A stretch of DNA of 22,997 nucleotides, from NCBI GenBank assembly GCA_900764225.1, contig CAAFNG010000414.1, positions 1 to 22,997 on the forward strand. Reading direction: 5' to 3'. Both the position numbers and the translations under genes were made by a program. Of this stretch, positions 1-8,373 are shown piece after piece. Origin of the DNA: Lachnospiraceae bacterium (GTDB lineage: Bacteria; Bacillota; Clostridia; Lachnospirales; Lachnospiraceae). The notes under the pieces were generated by a model that did no database searches, was not told the origin of the DNA, and was given only the letters and a program-made list of their open reading frames with translations. Every line of letters starts with the position of its first letter. Within the stretch, counting starts at the first letter, position 1.

Positions 1-60
1 GAAGACGGCATACGAGATTCCTCTACGTCTCGTGGGCTCGGAGATGTGTATAAGAGACAG
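1..60 (+). other. Illumina P7/Nextera adapter (artefact)
   Basis: Bases 1-18 are the 3' part of the Illumina P7 flow-cell sequence, 19-26 (tcctctac) an i7 index, and 27-60 the 34-nt Nextera read-2 adapter ending in the 19-bp Tn5 mosaic end (41-60 region). It is library sequence, not genome. The reverse complement of 19-60 recurs at 22956-22997. Confidence 0.99.
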
Positions 61-142
61 GTATTATATAACAGCTAGATACAAGATGTAAAGATGCTGA
101 TACCATGGAAAAAAGAATTTTTTTATAAATCAGATAAAAAGC

Positions 143-170
143 TTGCATCTGAACAGAAAAAAGGTATAAT
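143..170 (+). promoter_or_regulatory. Sigma-A type promoter for the small leader gene
   Basis: TTGCAT at 143-148 and TATAAT at 165-170 are separated by 16 bp. Transcription would begin near 177, leaving about 225 nt of leader before the small coding region at 404. Confidence 0.6.
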
Positions 171-176
171 GAAAAA

Positions 177-403
177 CAGAAAAGCTGCCTGACCTGAGTA
201 AACAGGACGACAGTACAGATAACTTAAAGTCATACTTTTCTAAAGACAAGATTTCTGTGCATATGTCATCGGTATTTCTGCCGGAGCACAGAGTAAGAAT
301 CCCCCCTTTTATTTATATTATATTTATACAGGGTCATTGCAGCTTTTCTGATAACCTATGTTGGTGTTTTCTGAAAACAAAAACCAGGAAAGGAGGTCAG
401 GAT
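177..403 (+). promoter_or_regulatory. Long non-coding leader with hairpin and possible anti-SD
   Basis: I see no convincing gene in 61-403. Within the predicted transcript, TCTGTGC (about 254-260) pairs perfectly with GCACAGA (about 287-293), enclosing a smaller CGGTA/TGCCG stem with a four-base loop. A C-run followed by T (about 301-309) could pair, with one mismatch, to the AAAGGAGG at 389-396. That could hide the ribosome binding site of the next gene. I do not recognise a known riboswitch class; the regulatory reading is inference. Confidence 0.3.
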
Positions 404-634
404 ACGTCAAATATATCACAGGTAAAAAAGAAATCCGCGAAACCCCTTCGCAGGGAGCTGGAGCTTTATCGTGAGAAAGGAATATCCCTTTATCTGGATG
501 GATCGCCAAGTACTCCGAAAAAGATCGCAAAAGCCTGTCAGATTGCGGAAAACGGAGGGTACATGCGGGATTATACGGAAGATGAGGAAGGCCATATCGC
601 CTGTGTAAGCTTTGATTTTATTCGAAACATTTAA
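404..634 (+). CDS. Small conserved-looking protein with apparent ACG start
   Basis: A 76-residue soluble protein. After a basic start (VKKKSAKPLRR) it contains REKGISLYLDGSPSTP, then a helix IAKACQIAE and a YMRDYTEDEEGHI stretch. Small Lachnospiraceae proteins of this general pattern exist, but I cannot give a family or function. There is no ATG, GTG or TTG at the right place. The strong AGGAGG at 391-396 lies 7 nt before an ACG at 404, exactly where a start codon should be. The open frame runs back to ATG 257 (125 aa), but that upstream part (FIYIIFIQGHCSFSDNLCWC and similar) looks non-coding. So either ACG is used, or an ATG was changed by mutation or sequencing error. It has its own promoter at 143-170. 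Confidence 0.6.
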   Translation, partial: TSNISQVKKKSAKPLRRELELYREKGISLYLDGSPSTPKKIAKACQIAENGGYMRDYTEDEEGHIACVSFDFIRNI

Positions 635-652
635 AACAGATTCATGAGCACG

Positions 653-724
653 AACGGCTTCCCTGAAAAGTGAAGCTGATAAGCTGCTTCCCTGGACTCA
701 TACATACCACTGAGGGGAGCCGTT
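653..724 (+). terminator. Branched hairpin after the small gene
   Basis: The arm aacggcttccc (653-663) pairs with gggagccgttt (714-724) with one bulged base. Smaller inner stems are possible, for example gaagc/gcttc near 672-690 and CTCA/TGAG near 698-715. The following T-run is broken (gtttgttg), so it may be a weak terminator or a structured RNA element. No gene is seen elsewhere in 635-887. Confidence 0.35.
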
Positions 725-836
725 TGTTGCCATGAATGTAAGGAATGAAACGGGAATGTAATTTGCACTGATAAATATAAACAAACTGTGAAAAATTATT
801 AAATGTCGATTTTTGCAAGGAAAACCGGATAAAGTA

Positions 837-845
837 TGTTATAAT
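837..845 (+). promoter_or_regulatory. Extended -10 promoter of the GH18 gene
   Basis: TGTTATAAT at 837-845 is a perfect extended -10 (TGn then TATAAT). A TTGCAA sits at 813-818 but is 21 bp away, too far for a standard -35. The start codon follows at 888, with the purine-rich site AAAGGAAG before it. Confidence 0.5.
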
Positions 846-887
846 GAGAACGTTCTTATAACATTCGATACCGAAAGGAAGAAAAAA

Positions 888-2537
888 ATGAAAAAAAGAT
901 ACATGCCCGTTCTGGTGGTATGTCTGTTGATTGTTCTGGTCACTCTTGCGGGAGGGGCTGTATATGGAATCAATAAACTTATTCCAACCAGGGAGCAGAT
1001 GAGTCTGACAGATTATTATGGTCAGAATGTGGATGGGGAAGCAGCATTGGTGCTGGGAACAGAGAAACTTGATCAGAAGGCGCTGATCTCCGGCGATGAT
1101 GTATATATTTCCTTAGATGTAGTAGATGGATATCTCAATCAGAGATATTACTGGGATAGTGAAAACAAGAAGATTCTGTATGCGACACCTTCCAGTCTTA
1201 CGGAAGAAACAGCTTCTGATCAGGCAGGAGGAAATGTCTGGCTGAAGGATGATCAGGTGTATATTCATCTTGATTATATCAAAAAGTATACGGATATCGA
1301 TGTATATATAAATAAAGACCCCGACAGAGTTGCTATACAATATAAGTTCGGCAATGTATCTACAGTTACGGTTGATAAGGATACCGTAATACGTTACCGG
1401 GGCGGAATCAAGTCAGAAATTCTTACGAAAGTGGCGAAAAATACAGTTCTTCGGCTGATGACAGAAGGAGAAGAATGGGATCAGGTAGCTACTGATGACG
1501 GATATATTGGATACATTCAGAAAAAAAAGGTAAAAGCAGCGGATACGACCAGTTATGAACGGAATTTCAAAGCAGAGACCTATACATATCTGACAATGGA
1601 TGAGCCGGTGAATCTGGCCTGGCATCAGACTACAAGCACGGATGCAAACAGTTATTTTGCGGATGCCATTCAGAATATGACAGGCGTGAATGTGATCTCG
1701 CCGACCTGGTATTCCGTTGCAGATAATTCCGGAAATATCACAAGTCTTGCATCAGGAGAATATGTGATGCAAGCCCATGAGAAAGGCTTGAAAGTCTGGG
1801 GACTTGTGGATAATTTTAATGAAAATATCAGCACAACAGAGGTTCTTTCAAAAACCAGCTCCAGACAGAATCTGGAAAATCAGCTTGTGACAAGTGCGCT
1901 GAAAAATGGTCTGGATGGAATCAATATTGATTTTGAGACACTGAGTGAAGATGCAGGAATTCATTTTCTTCAGTTCCTCCGAGAACTTTCCATACAGTGC
2001 CATCAGAATAATCTGGTGCTTTCCGTGGATAATCCGGTTCCTGAGAATTTTACCAGCCATTACGACAGAGCTGAACAGGGTAAAGTTACGGATTATATTA
2101 TCATCATGGGATATGATGAACATTATGTGGGTTCAGATGCAGGTTCCGTAGCTTCTCTTCCATGGGTGGAGCAGGGCGTGAAGGATACTCTGACAGAGGT
2201 TCCGGCGGAACGTACGATTCTTGCGATTCCGTTCTATACCAGACTCTGGAAGACGACAGATGGAGGCGCACTGACAAGCGAAGCCATAGGAATGGATCAG
2301 GCACAGCAGGCAATCGCAGATAATAGTGCGGAGGTCTACTGGGATAAGAATACAAGCCAGAATTACGGAAAATATGAAGGCGATGGTGCAACCTATCAGA
2401 TCTGGCTGGAGGATTCCAAGTCGATCGCAGAGAAAGTCAAGCTGATCCCGAAATATAAGCTTGCCGGTGTGGCAGAGTGGAAGCTGGGATTTGAAAACAG
2501 CGGAATCTGGAAGGTGATCACGGAGAATCTGGCATAA
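888..2537 (+). CDS. Membrane-anchored SH3/GH18 glycosidase
   Basis: A 549-residue protein. A single N-terminal hydrophobic segment (about 6-28) anchors it or exports it. Residues about 60-155 resemble a copper-amine-oxidase-N-like stalk domain (YISLDVVDGYL, VYIHLDYIKKY). About 156-216 is an SH3-like domain (TVIRYRGG, GYIGYIQKKK). The rest is a glycoside hydrolase family 18 barrel with the catalytic motif DGINIDFE at 343-350; E350 is the predicted acid/base. N in place of the middle Asp is usual in the YaaH/SleL-like spore group, so I do not regard it as broken. The family cleaves cell-wall or spore-cortex glycan, and the neighbouring cwlD fits that. The start at 888 has AAAGGAAG upstream; an in-frame TTG at 813 lies upstream of the -10 and is rejected. 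A terminator follows at 2572-2620. Confidence 0.9.
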   Translation: MKKRYMPVLVVCLLIVLVTLAGGAVYGINKLIPTREQMSLTDYYGQNVDGEAALVLGTEKLDQKALISGDDVYISLDVVDGYLNQRYYWDSENKKILYATPSSLTEETASDQAGGNVWLKDDQVYIHLDYIKKYTDIDVYINKDPDRVAIQYKFGNVSTVTVDKDTVIRYRGGIKSEILTKVAKNTVLRLMTEGEEWDQVATDDGYIGYIQKKKVKAADTTSYERNFKAETYTYLTMDEPVNLAWHQTTSTDANSYFADAIQNMTGVNVISPTWYSVADNSGNITSLASGEYVMQAHEKGLKVWGLVDNFNENISTTEVLSKTSSRQNLENQLVTSALKNGLDGINIDFETLSEDAGIHFLQFLRELSIQCHQNNLVLSVDNPVPENFTSHYDRAEQGKVTDYIIIMGYDEHYVGSDAGSVASLPWVEQGVKDTLTEVPAERTILAIPFYTRLWKTTDGGALTSEAIGMDQAQQAIADNSAEVYWDKNTSQNYGKYEGDGATYQIWLEDSKSIAEKVKLIPKYKLAGVAEWKLGFENSGIWKVITENLA

Positions 2538-2571
2538 ACAAAAGAAAAGAGATTGTAGACACGCAATGATA

Positions 2572-2620
2572 AAAACACTCCCGACAGCATATATTTAATT
2601 AAATATGCCGGGGGTGTTTT
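2572..2620 (+). terminator. Terminator of GH18 gene overlapping the cwlD RBS
   Basis: AAAACACTCCCG (2572-2583) pairs with CGGGGGTGTTTT (2609-2620) with one G-U pair. GCATAT (2587-2592) pairs with ATATGC (2603-2608) inside. The 3' arm ends in a short T-run. The same arm holds the GGGGG (2610-2614) that is the only good ribosome binding site for the GTG start of cwlD at 2623. Confidence 0.8.
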
Positions 2621-2622
2621 GC

Positions 2623-3336
2623 GTGAAAAAGCATTTCATAGAGCTGGGAATGGCAGTGCTTATGTTGCTGTGTTTTTACATATTATCAAGGGAAGCAGCG
2701 ATAACTTCGGGAAAACTTGTAAATGCGTCGAAAGATATGTCAGAGAATAAAGTGATCCTGGTAGATGCAGGACATGGCGGAGTGGATTCCGGAATGGTTG
2801 GTGTGGACGGTCTGAAAGAAAAAGGAATCAATCTTAAGATCGCGCAGAAGCTGAAAAGTGTGCTTACGAAAAAAGGTTTTACAGTTGTGATGACAAGAGA
2901 AGAGGACAAAGGCCTTTATGAGGAAAATACACAGAATATGAAGGCACAGGATCTTCAGAACCGTATTGCACTGATAAGGGAATATGCACCGGTACTTTCC
3001 GTGAGTATTCACCAGAACAGTTACAGCGATCCGCAGGTCAGAGGTCCGCAGGTCTTTTTTTACGAGGATTCCGAGGAAGGAAAAAAACTTGCTCTGGCCA
3101 TTCAGGAAAAAATGAATCAGGAGCTTAACGTCAGCCGTCCGCGTGTTGCAAAAGGAAATAAGACTTATTATCTGCTGAAACGAAGTGAGGGAGTTATCAA
3201 TATTGTAGAATGTGGTTTTCTTACAAATCAGGAGGAAGCAGAGCTTTTAAAACAGGAGGACTATCAGCAGAAAGTGGCACAGTCTATAGCTGATGGGATC
3301 AATGAATATCTTCAGATCATGAACGAAAAAAATTGA
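2623..3336 (+). CDS. cwlD: N-acetylmuramoyl-L-alanine amidase CwlD
   Basis: A 237-residue Amidase_3 enzyme; B. subtilis CwlD has a similar length. It removes the stem peptide from muramic acid so that muramic-delta-lactam can form in the spore cortex, which is needed for germination. An N-terminal signal anchor spans about 7-22. Zinc ligands appear as H51 in DAGHGG, E66 in LKEKGIN and H130 in SIHQN, and the catalytic Glu as E196 in VECGFL. I choose GTG 2623 because GGGGG at 2610-2614 is 8 nt upstream. The in-frame ATG at 2605 lies inside the upstream terminator stem and has no binding site. The gene follows a GH18 glycosidase that could act on the same polymer, and is closed by a 12-bp hairpin at 3346. 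Confidence 0.93.
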   Translation: MKKHFIELGMAVLMLLCFYILSREAAITSGKLVNASKDMSENKVILVDAGHGGVDSGMVGVDGLKEKGINLKIAQKLKSVLTKKGFTVVMTREEDKGLYEENTQNMKAQDLQNRIALIREYAPVLSVSIHQNSYSDPQVRGPQVFFYEDSEEGKKLALAIQEKMNQELNVSRPRVAKGNKTYYLLKRSEGVINIVECGFLTNQEEAELLKQEDYQQKVAQSIADGINEYLQIMNEKN

Positions 3337-3345
3337 AAAAAATGT

Positions 3346-3373
3346 GAATAGCCTTTTCACGAAAAGGCTATTC
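3346..3373 (+). terminator. 12-bp perfect hairpin after cwlD
   Basis: GAATAGCCTTTT (3346-3357) and AAAAGGCTATTC (3362-3373) pair perfectly around a CACG loop. On the plus strand the following bases are not a T-run, while A-runs precede it, so T-tracts favour termination on the minus strand. It may act mainly as a stabiliser or a weak terminator of cwlD. Confidence 0.6.
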
Positions 3374-3382
3374 TGATATACT
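3374..3382 (+). promoter_or_regulatory. Extended -10 promoter of the glycosylation cassette
   Basis: TGATATACT at 3374-3382 matches an extended -10 (TGn then TATACT). No good -35 is spaced correctly. Transcription would start near 3389, just before AAGGAG (3394-3399) and ATG 3408. Confidence 0.4.
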
Positions 3383-3407
3383 TTACGTGAATTAAGGAGA
3401 AAGTTTG

Positions 3408-5396
3408 ATGCTTGGGATCATTTATCTTATATTATGTATATTAACAGGAATGGAAACAGCGGGATGCCTGTTTTCGCGCAAAACAGCTGAAAATGGAAAT
3501 CGGATATGGGTGATACTGCCGACTGCTTTTGGAACGGGAATTCTGTTACTGACATGGGCAGTGTATATCATTTCCTGGATGATCAGCGTGTGCGCGGGAG
3601 CAGAACATCCTCTTTTTTATGGAAATCTGATCGTGATGACGGTTGCAGCGCTGGTAGTGGTCGCAAGATTTCTGAAGAAAAAAAGAAATATATTTCCGGT
3701 GACAGAGGGAATGATCTCAAGAAAATGGATCATCAGAAAAGAGACTGTATTATTTGTGGTATTGACAGTATTTGTGACCTGGATGATGTTCTATGTTTTT
3801 CATATGAAAGATGGGATTCTGTATTCCGGATTTTCTGTGTTTGGTGATTATGCGCCGCATACAGCGATGATGCGTTCTTTTTCCAGAGGGAATAATTTCC
3901 CTACACAGTATCCGCATTATGGCGGGCAGGATGTGAAATACCATTTTATGTTTCAGTTCCTTGTAGGAAATCTGGAATATCTGGGAATGCGTATTGACAT
4001 AGGATACAATCTGGTAAGCATTTTGTCCCTGGTGGGATTTCTGATGATCCTTTATGCGATCAGTTACCGGATGTTTCGGAGCTTCTGGGCCGGGGCGGTC
4101 GCTCTTGCGTTTTTTTTCTTCCGGAGCGGAACTGCATTCTGGCAGTATCTGTGGGAGCATTTACAGGCGGGAGATCTTATACAGACATTACAGTCAAATA
4201 CAGCTTTTATCGGCTATACGACCAATGAAAACTGGGGACTTTGGAATTTTAATGTATATCTGAATCAGCGACATCTTGCGTTTGGACTTCTGATCGTGGC
4301 AGCTGCTGTGTGGATATTTATGGAATGGCTGGAGGCAGGCTGTGCCCATAATGAAAAAGGTCTCCGATGGATCAGAGGAAGATTTTTTTTCCGTGAAGCA
4401 TGGGTATGCAAAAATGTGGAAACTGCGATCCTCCTGGGCGTATTTCTTGGACTGACTGCATTCTGGAACGGTGCGGCACTGATCGGAGGGCTTCTGATCC
4501 TGGCAGGCTTTGCAGTATTTTCAGATGGAAAGCTGGATTATGCGATCTGTGCAGCAATCGCGGTATTCTTTTCGGAGCTTCAATCAAAAATCTTCGTAGC
4601 AGGAAGTGTCATGAATCCTTCGTTTTACTGGGGATTTCTGGCTGATAACAAGAGTCTGTCAGGTGTTGTCTGGTATCTGACAGAGATTAGTGGATTTTTC
4701 TTTATTGGGCTGTTTGCAGTTCTTGTATTTCTGAAAAGAAAAGAACGGGCAGTTCTGGGAGGATTTGTTCTTCCGCTTGCGTTTGCATTTCTGGTTTCGC
4801 TGACACCGGATATCAATGTCAATCACAAATATGTGATGATCTCCTATGCATTTACGGCAATTTTCTGGGGATGGGCAATGCGGGGGATTTTTCTGGCAGG
4901 AAAAGAAGGCTGGAAGAAGTGGACAGGCAGGGTTGTCTGTGGAATCTTGTGTATCTGTCTGACTTTAACGGGAATTTATGATTATGTGATTATTCTGAGA
5001 GATAACGATACAGGACACAGAATGACTGTCAATATGAACAGCAGTTTAACGGACTGGCTTTCTGAGAATCTTCATAAGAACGACCTTCTTCTGACACCGG
5101 AATATACGATGAATGAGGTTACCATGTCCGGTGTGATGCTTTACTGCGGATGGCCCTATTATGCCTGGTCTGCGGGATATGATACCAATTACCGTGCACA
5201 GCAGGCTGTGCGTATTTATACGATGGATGATCCGTATACGCTGGAGGAAACGGTAAAGCAGGAGAAGATCACGTATATTCTTTTTGAAGAGGACATGCAG
5301 TTTGAACAGCAGCAATGCCGCGAAGATATCATAAAGAAAACATATCCGCTGGTTTATACCTCGGAAGATGGGAGAATAAGAATCTATGAAACATGA
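3408..5396 (+). CDS. Polytopic GT-C-like membrane protein (DUF2298-related)
   Basis: A 662-residue protein with about a dozen hydrophobic segments and a soluble C-terminal domain (about 545-662). The first large outside loop holds FGDYAPHTAMMRS (D147) and HYGGQDVKYHF (about 170-180). These line up with DYGFMEAMMRS and NYYYGGQYF of the protein encoded at 6115. The C-terminal domains align too: IYTMDDPYTLEETVKQ and ITYILFEED here, IYTSADEETVKELIKR and ISYIFVGGQ there. It is therefore a divergent paralogue. GT-C enzymes transfer sugars from polyprenyl-phosphate donors outside the membrane, using an acidic residue in the first loop; D147 is the candidate. Start ATG 3408 has AAGGAG 8 nt upstream. 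The gene overlaps the GT2 gene by 11 nt, indicating translational coupling. The acceptor is unknown. Confidence 0.75.
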   Translation: MLGIIYLILCILTGMETAGCLFSRKTAENGNRIWVILPTAFGTGILLLTWAVYIISWMISVCAGAEHPLFYGNLIVMTVAALVVVARFLKKKRNIFPVTEGMISRKWIIRKETVLFVVLTVFVTWMMFYVFHMKDGILYSGFSVFGDYAPHTAMMRSFSRGNNFPTQYPHYGGQDVKYHFMFQFLVGNLEYLGMRIDIGYNLVSILSLVGFLMILYAISYRMFRSFWAGAVALAFFFFRSGTAFWQYLWEHLQAGDLIQTLQSNTAFIGYTTNENWGLWNFNVYLNQRHLAFGLLIVAAAVWIFMEWLEAGCAHNEKGLRWIRGRFFFREAWVCKNVETAILLGVFLGLTAFWNGAALIGGLLILAGFAVFSDGKLDYAICAAIAVFFSELQSKIFVAGSVMNPSFYWGFLADNKSLSGVVWYLTEISGFFFIGLFAVLVFLKRKERAVLGGFVLPLAFAFLVSLTPDINVNHKYVMISYAFTAIFWGWAMRGIFLAGKEGWKKWTGRVVCGILCICLTLTGIYDYVIILRDNDTGHRMTVNMNSSLTDWLSENLHKNDLLLTPEYTMNEVTMSGVMLYCGWPYYAWSAGYDTNYRAQQAVRIYTMDDPYTLEETVKQEKITYILFEEDMQFEQQQCREDIIKKTYPLVYTSEDGRIRIYET

Positions 5397-6096
5397 CAGC
5401 TTATATATTATTATGCCGGCATATAATGAGGAGAAAAATATCGGCTCTGTAATCGAACAGTGGTATCCGGTGGTAGAAAAGATCGGAGGAGAAAGCCGTC
5501 TGGTGATCCTTAATGACGGAAGCAGGGACGGAACCTATGATGTGATCCGGAAATATCAGAATAAATATGAAAGACTTATCGGGATCGACAAACCGAACGA
5601 AGGACATGGCGGAACTATTCTGAAAGGGTATCATTATGCGGTAGATGCAGGTGCAGATTACGTATTTCAGACAGATTCTGACGGGCAGACACTTCCGGAG
5701 GAATTCTGGCAGTTCTGGGAAAAAAGAGAACAATGCGGACTGCTTATTGGCTACAGAAAAAAAAGAGAGGATGGTCTTTCGAGATTGTTTGTGACAAGAG
5801 TTCTGAGACTTGTGATCTTTCTCATTTTCGGAACCTGGGTAAAGGATGCCAATACACCATATCGTCTGATGAAGGGAAAACAGCTCAAAAAAGTTCTGAA
5901 GAGGATTCCTGATGGATTCTTTCTGTCCAATGTACTGATGACGGTGATTTATGAGAAGCATCATCTGAACGTGGAATATATTCCAATCACATTTCGTCCT
6001 CGTCAGGCAGGAAAAAATTCTATAAACATGAAAAGAATATTTAAGATCGGCAGACAGGCATTTGGAGATTTTATCCGCCTGCGCCACAGAATCTGA
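5386..6096 (+). CDS. GT2 polyprenyl-phosphate sugar synthase-like enzyme
   Basis: A 236-residue family-2 glycosyltransferase of the dolichol-phosphate-mannose synthase type. It starts with the family's opening strand IIMPAYNEEKNI (8-19), then LNDGSRDGT (42-50, D44) and the metal-binding QTDSDG (95-100). It ends in a basic stretch without a clear membrane segment, so it is likely peripheral, like short DPM1 proteins. The expected reaction moves a hexose from a nucleotide sugar to undecaprenyl phosphate on the cytoplasmic side. It sits between two GT-C-like membrane proteins, overlapping the first by 11 nt and lying 18 nt before the second. That suggests it supplies their lipid-linked donor. 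The sugar cannot be read from the sequence. Confidence 0.88.
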   Translation: MKHDSLYIIMPAYNEEKNIGSVIEQWYPVVEKIGGESRLVILNDGSRDGTYDVIRKYQNKYERLIGIDKPNEGHGGTILKGYHYAVDAGADYVFQTDSDGQTLPEEFWQFWEKREQCGLLIGYRKKREDGLSRLFVTRVLRLVIFLIFGTWVKDANTPYRLMKGKQLKKVLKRIPDGFFLSNVLMTVIYEKHHLNVEYIPITFRPRQAGKNSINMKRIFKIGRQAFGDFIRLRHRI

Positions 6097-6114
6097 TACA
6101 GGAGGAACAGACAG

Positions 6115-8373
6115 ATGAAAATGAAAATCAGGGAAATACTTCCGGAGATGATAGTCGGCCTTGTTCTGGTTGGATTGTCGGCATATCTTCTGAAAGGAGA
6201 TGTATGGACTTTCTGGACCTGGTGGCTGCTGGCACTTTTTATGGGAATGGTAGCCATGCCTGTGACGGGAAGGCTTTTTGAAGGTTTTGAGGATAAAGGA
6301 TGGCTGTTTTCCAAGGTATTTGCTATTGCTGTGACCGGATTTCTCACATGGTTTCTGGTGGCTGTGGAGCTTCTTCCGTTTACGACAGCTGTCTGCATAG
6401 GAGTTTCGGTTGTGTGTGGGATCATCTGTGCAGTGCTGTTTCATGTACAGCTGAAAAAAGGCATCGAATGCTATCCAGCCGGAAAAATGCAGCTGATCAT
6501 AAGGGAAGAACTGCTGTTTTTTGGAATCTTTCTTCTGTGGACGTATCTGGCAGGTTTTCGTCCGCAGGCATATGGAACCGAGAAATTTATGGACTACGGC
6601 TTTATGGAAGCCATGATGCGAAGTAAAACCCTTCCGGCACGTGATCTGTGGTATTCGCAGGGAACGATCAATTATTATTACGGTGGTCAGTATTTTGCAG
6701 TATTTCTTACGAAACTGACCGGAAGCAGGGTGGAAGTGACCTATAATCTGATGCGTACCTTTGTGGCGGCTTTTGCATTTGTGTTTCCGTTTTCGCTGGT
6801 TCGCCAGATGGCGAAAGACCGGTTATACGGACGCATGAGCGGAAAGAAGAAATATCTTCCATCTCTGTCTGGCGTGACAGCTGGAATTGCTGTTTCCATT
6901 GCGGGAAATGTCCACTATATCGTATACCGCTGCGTTATTCCTCTGATTCATAAAATACAGGGAGTAGAGGAGACAGAGAGCTACTGGTTCCCGGATGCCA
7001 CACGTTACATCGGCTATAATCCGGTCAATGACAGCGACAAGACGATTCATGAGTTCCCATGCTATTCCTTTGTGCTGGGTGATCTTCATGCACATGTGGT
7101 AAATGTCATGTTTGTGATCTTCCTGGTGGGACTTCTGTATGCATGGATGAAAATGATACGAAACAGAGGAACGGAACCGGAAAAACAGGATCTGAGGGAT
7201 TTCTGGCTGAGACAGCTTCTTATGCCGCATATTCTGCTGGCAGCTGTGCTTCTGGGAATGTTCCAGTGGACGAATTACTGGGATTTTGTGATCTATTTTG
7301 TTGTGACAGGCGGAGTTGTACTGTTTGCGAATATCATCCGTTTTGAAGGAAAAGTGGTTCGTGTTCTGGCAGTGACGATCGTGCAGGCGGTTGAGATCAT
7401 CGGAATTTCTTATCTGGTGATTCTTCCGTTTACACTGAAATTCGAGACTATGGTACAGGGTGTGGCACTGGCACAGCATCATACGCTGTGGTATCAGCTT
7501 CTGATTTTGTGGGGGCTTCCTGTGATCCTTACGGTGCTTCTGATCGCATCCATTCTTATGGAGAAACTGAAAGGCATGAAAAAGAAAAGCCTGTACAGGC
7601 TGATGGAGGCAATTTCTGTACCGGATCTGTTTGCAGTGATCATGGGGCTTTGTGCGATCGGTCTTATTGTGATACCGGAGCTTGTGTATGTAAGAGATAT
7701 TTACGAAAACGGAAATGCCAGGGCAAATACCATGTTCAAGCTCACATATCAGGCGTATATTCTTTTTGGAATGACCATGGGATATGGTATCTACAGGCTG
7801 ATTGTGGTTTCCAGACAGAAGATATTTAAGATTCTTTCAGGAGTGGGACTTTTTGTGCTGATCTGGACAGTGGGATATTTCGGAAATGCGGTTCATGCCT
7901 GGTTTGGAGAAGTCTGGAATCCATCTCAGTATAAGGGACTGGATGCGACCACATTTCTGGAGACTGATTTTCCGCAGGATGCAGCTGCGATCCGCTGGCT
8001 GAAAGAGAATATTGAGGGCTCACCTGTAGTTCTTGAAGCCAATGGAGACAGTTATACCGGATATGAGAGAGTGTCCGCGTCAACAGGACTTCCTACCGTG
8101 CTTGGCTGGTATGTACATGAATGGCTCTGGAGAAATGATGTGCCGGATCTGAATGAAAAAAGTGCAGATATAGAAACGATCTATACATCTGCAGATGAAG
8201 AAACGGTAAAAGAGCTTATTAAGAGATATGACATTTCTTATATATTTGTAGGTGGACAGGAGCAGGAGAAGTACGGTACAAATCTGAATGACAGTTTGCT
8301 TCAGAGTCTTGGAAGCATTGTTTTTGAAGATGAGATGTCCGGAACGTATATTGTGAAGGTGGCGCAGGATTGA
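6115..8373 (+). CDS. DUF2298 ('YYY') GT-C-like membrane protein
   Basis: A 752-residue polytopic protein with about 14 hydrophobic segments. It carries the features that name the Chlor_Arch_YYY/DUF2298 family: DYGFMEAMMRS (D160), the tyrosine triplet in NYYYGGQY (186-193) and EFPCYSFVLGDLHAH (313-327). The soluble C-terminal part (about 625-752) resembles that of the gene at 3408. The family is thought to be glycosyltransferase-like (GT-C) and acts at the outer membrane face; the substrate is unknown. GGAGG at 6101-6105 lies 9 nt before the ATG. The gene is 18 nt after the GT2 gene, so the three form one operon. Its stop codon lies inside the -35 box of the next promoter (8370-8375). Confidence 0.85.
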   Translation: MKMKIREILPEMIVGLVLVGLSAYLLKGDVWTFWTWWLLALFMGMVAMPVTGRLFEGFEDKGWLFSKVFAIAVTGFLTWFLVAVELLPFTTAVCIGVSVVCGIICAVLFHVQLKKGIECYPAGKMQLIIREELLFFGIFLLWTYLAGFRPQAYGTEKFMDYGFMEAMMRSKTLPARDLWYSQGTINYYYGGQYFAVFLTKLTGSRVEVTYNLMRTFVAAFAFVFPFSLVRQMAKDRLYGRMSGKKKYLPSLSGVTAGIAVSIAGNVHYIVYRCVIPLIHKIQGVEETESYWFPDATRYIGYNPVNDSDKTIHEFPCYSFVLGDLHAHVVNVMFVIFLVGLLYAWMKMIRNRGTEPEKQDLRDFWLRQLLMPHILLAAVLLGMFQWTNYWDFVIYFVVTGGVVLFANIIRFEGKVVRVLAVTIVQAVEIIGISYLVILPFTLKFETMVQGVALAQHHTLWYQLLILWGLPVILTVLLIASILMEKLKGMKKKSLYRLMEAISVPDLFAVIMGLCAIGLIVIPELVYVRDIYENGNARANTMFKLTYQAYILFGMTMGYGIYRLIVVSRQKIFKILSGVGLFVLIWTVGYFGNAVHAWFGEVWNPSQYKGLDATTFLETDFPQDAAAIRWLKENIEGSPVVLEANGDSYTGYERVSASTGLPTVLGWYVHEWLWRNDVPDLNEKSADIETIYTSADEETVKELIKRYDISYIFVGGQEQEKYGTNLNDSLLQSLGSIVFEDEMSGTYIVKVAQD

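Noticed and set aside
343..350. GH18 protein inactive because the motif is DGINIDFE rather than DGxDxDxE
   Set aside because: The catalytic Glu is present and this variant is usual in spore-type GH18 proteins (positions here are residues 343-350 of the protein encoded at 888).
813..887. N-terminal extension of the GH18 protein from TTG 813
   Set aside because: It would start upstream of the extended -10 promoter, and the signal anchor begins cleanly at ATG 888.
5401..6444. A 347-codon minus-strand open frame and other long frames opposite the membrane protein genes
   Set aside because: They lie opposite well-supported genes, have low-complexity His/Lys/Ser-rich translations and lack binding sites.
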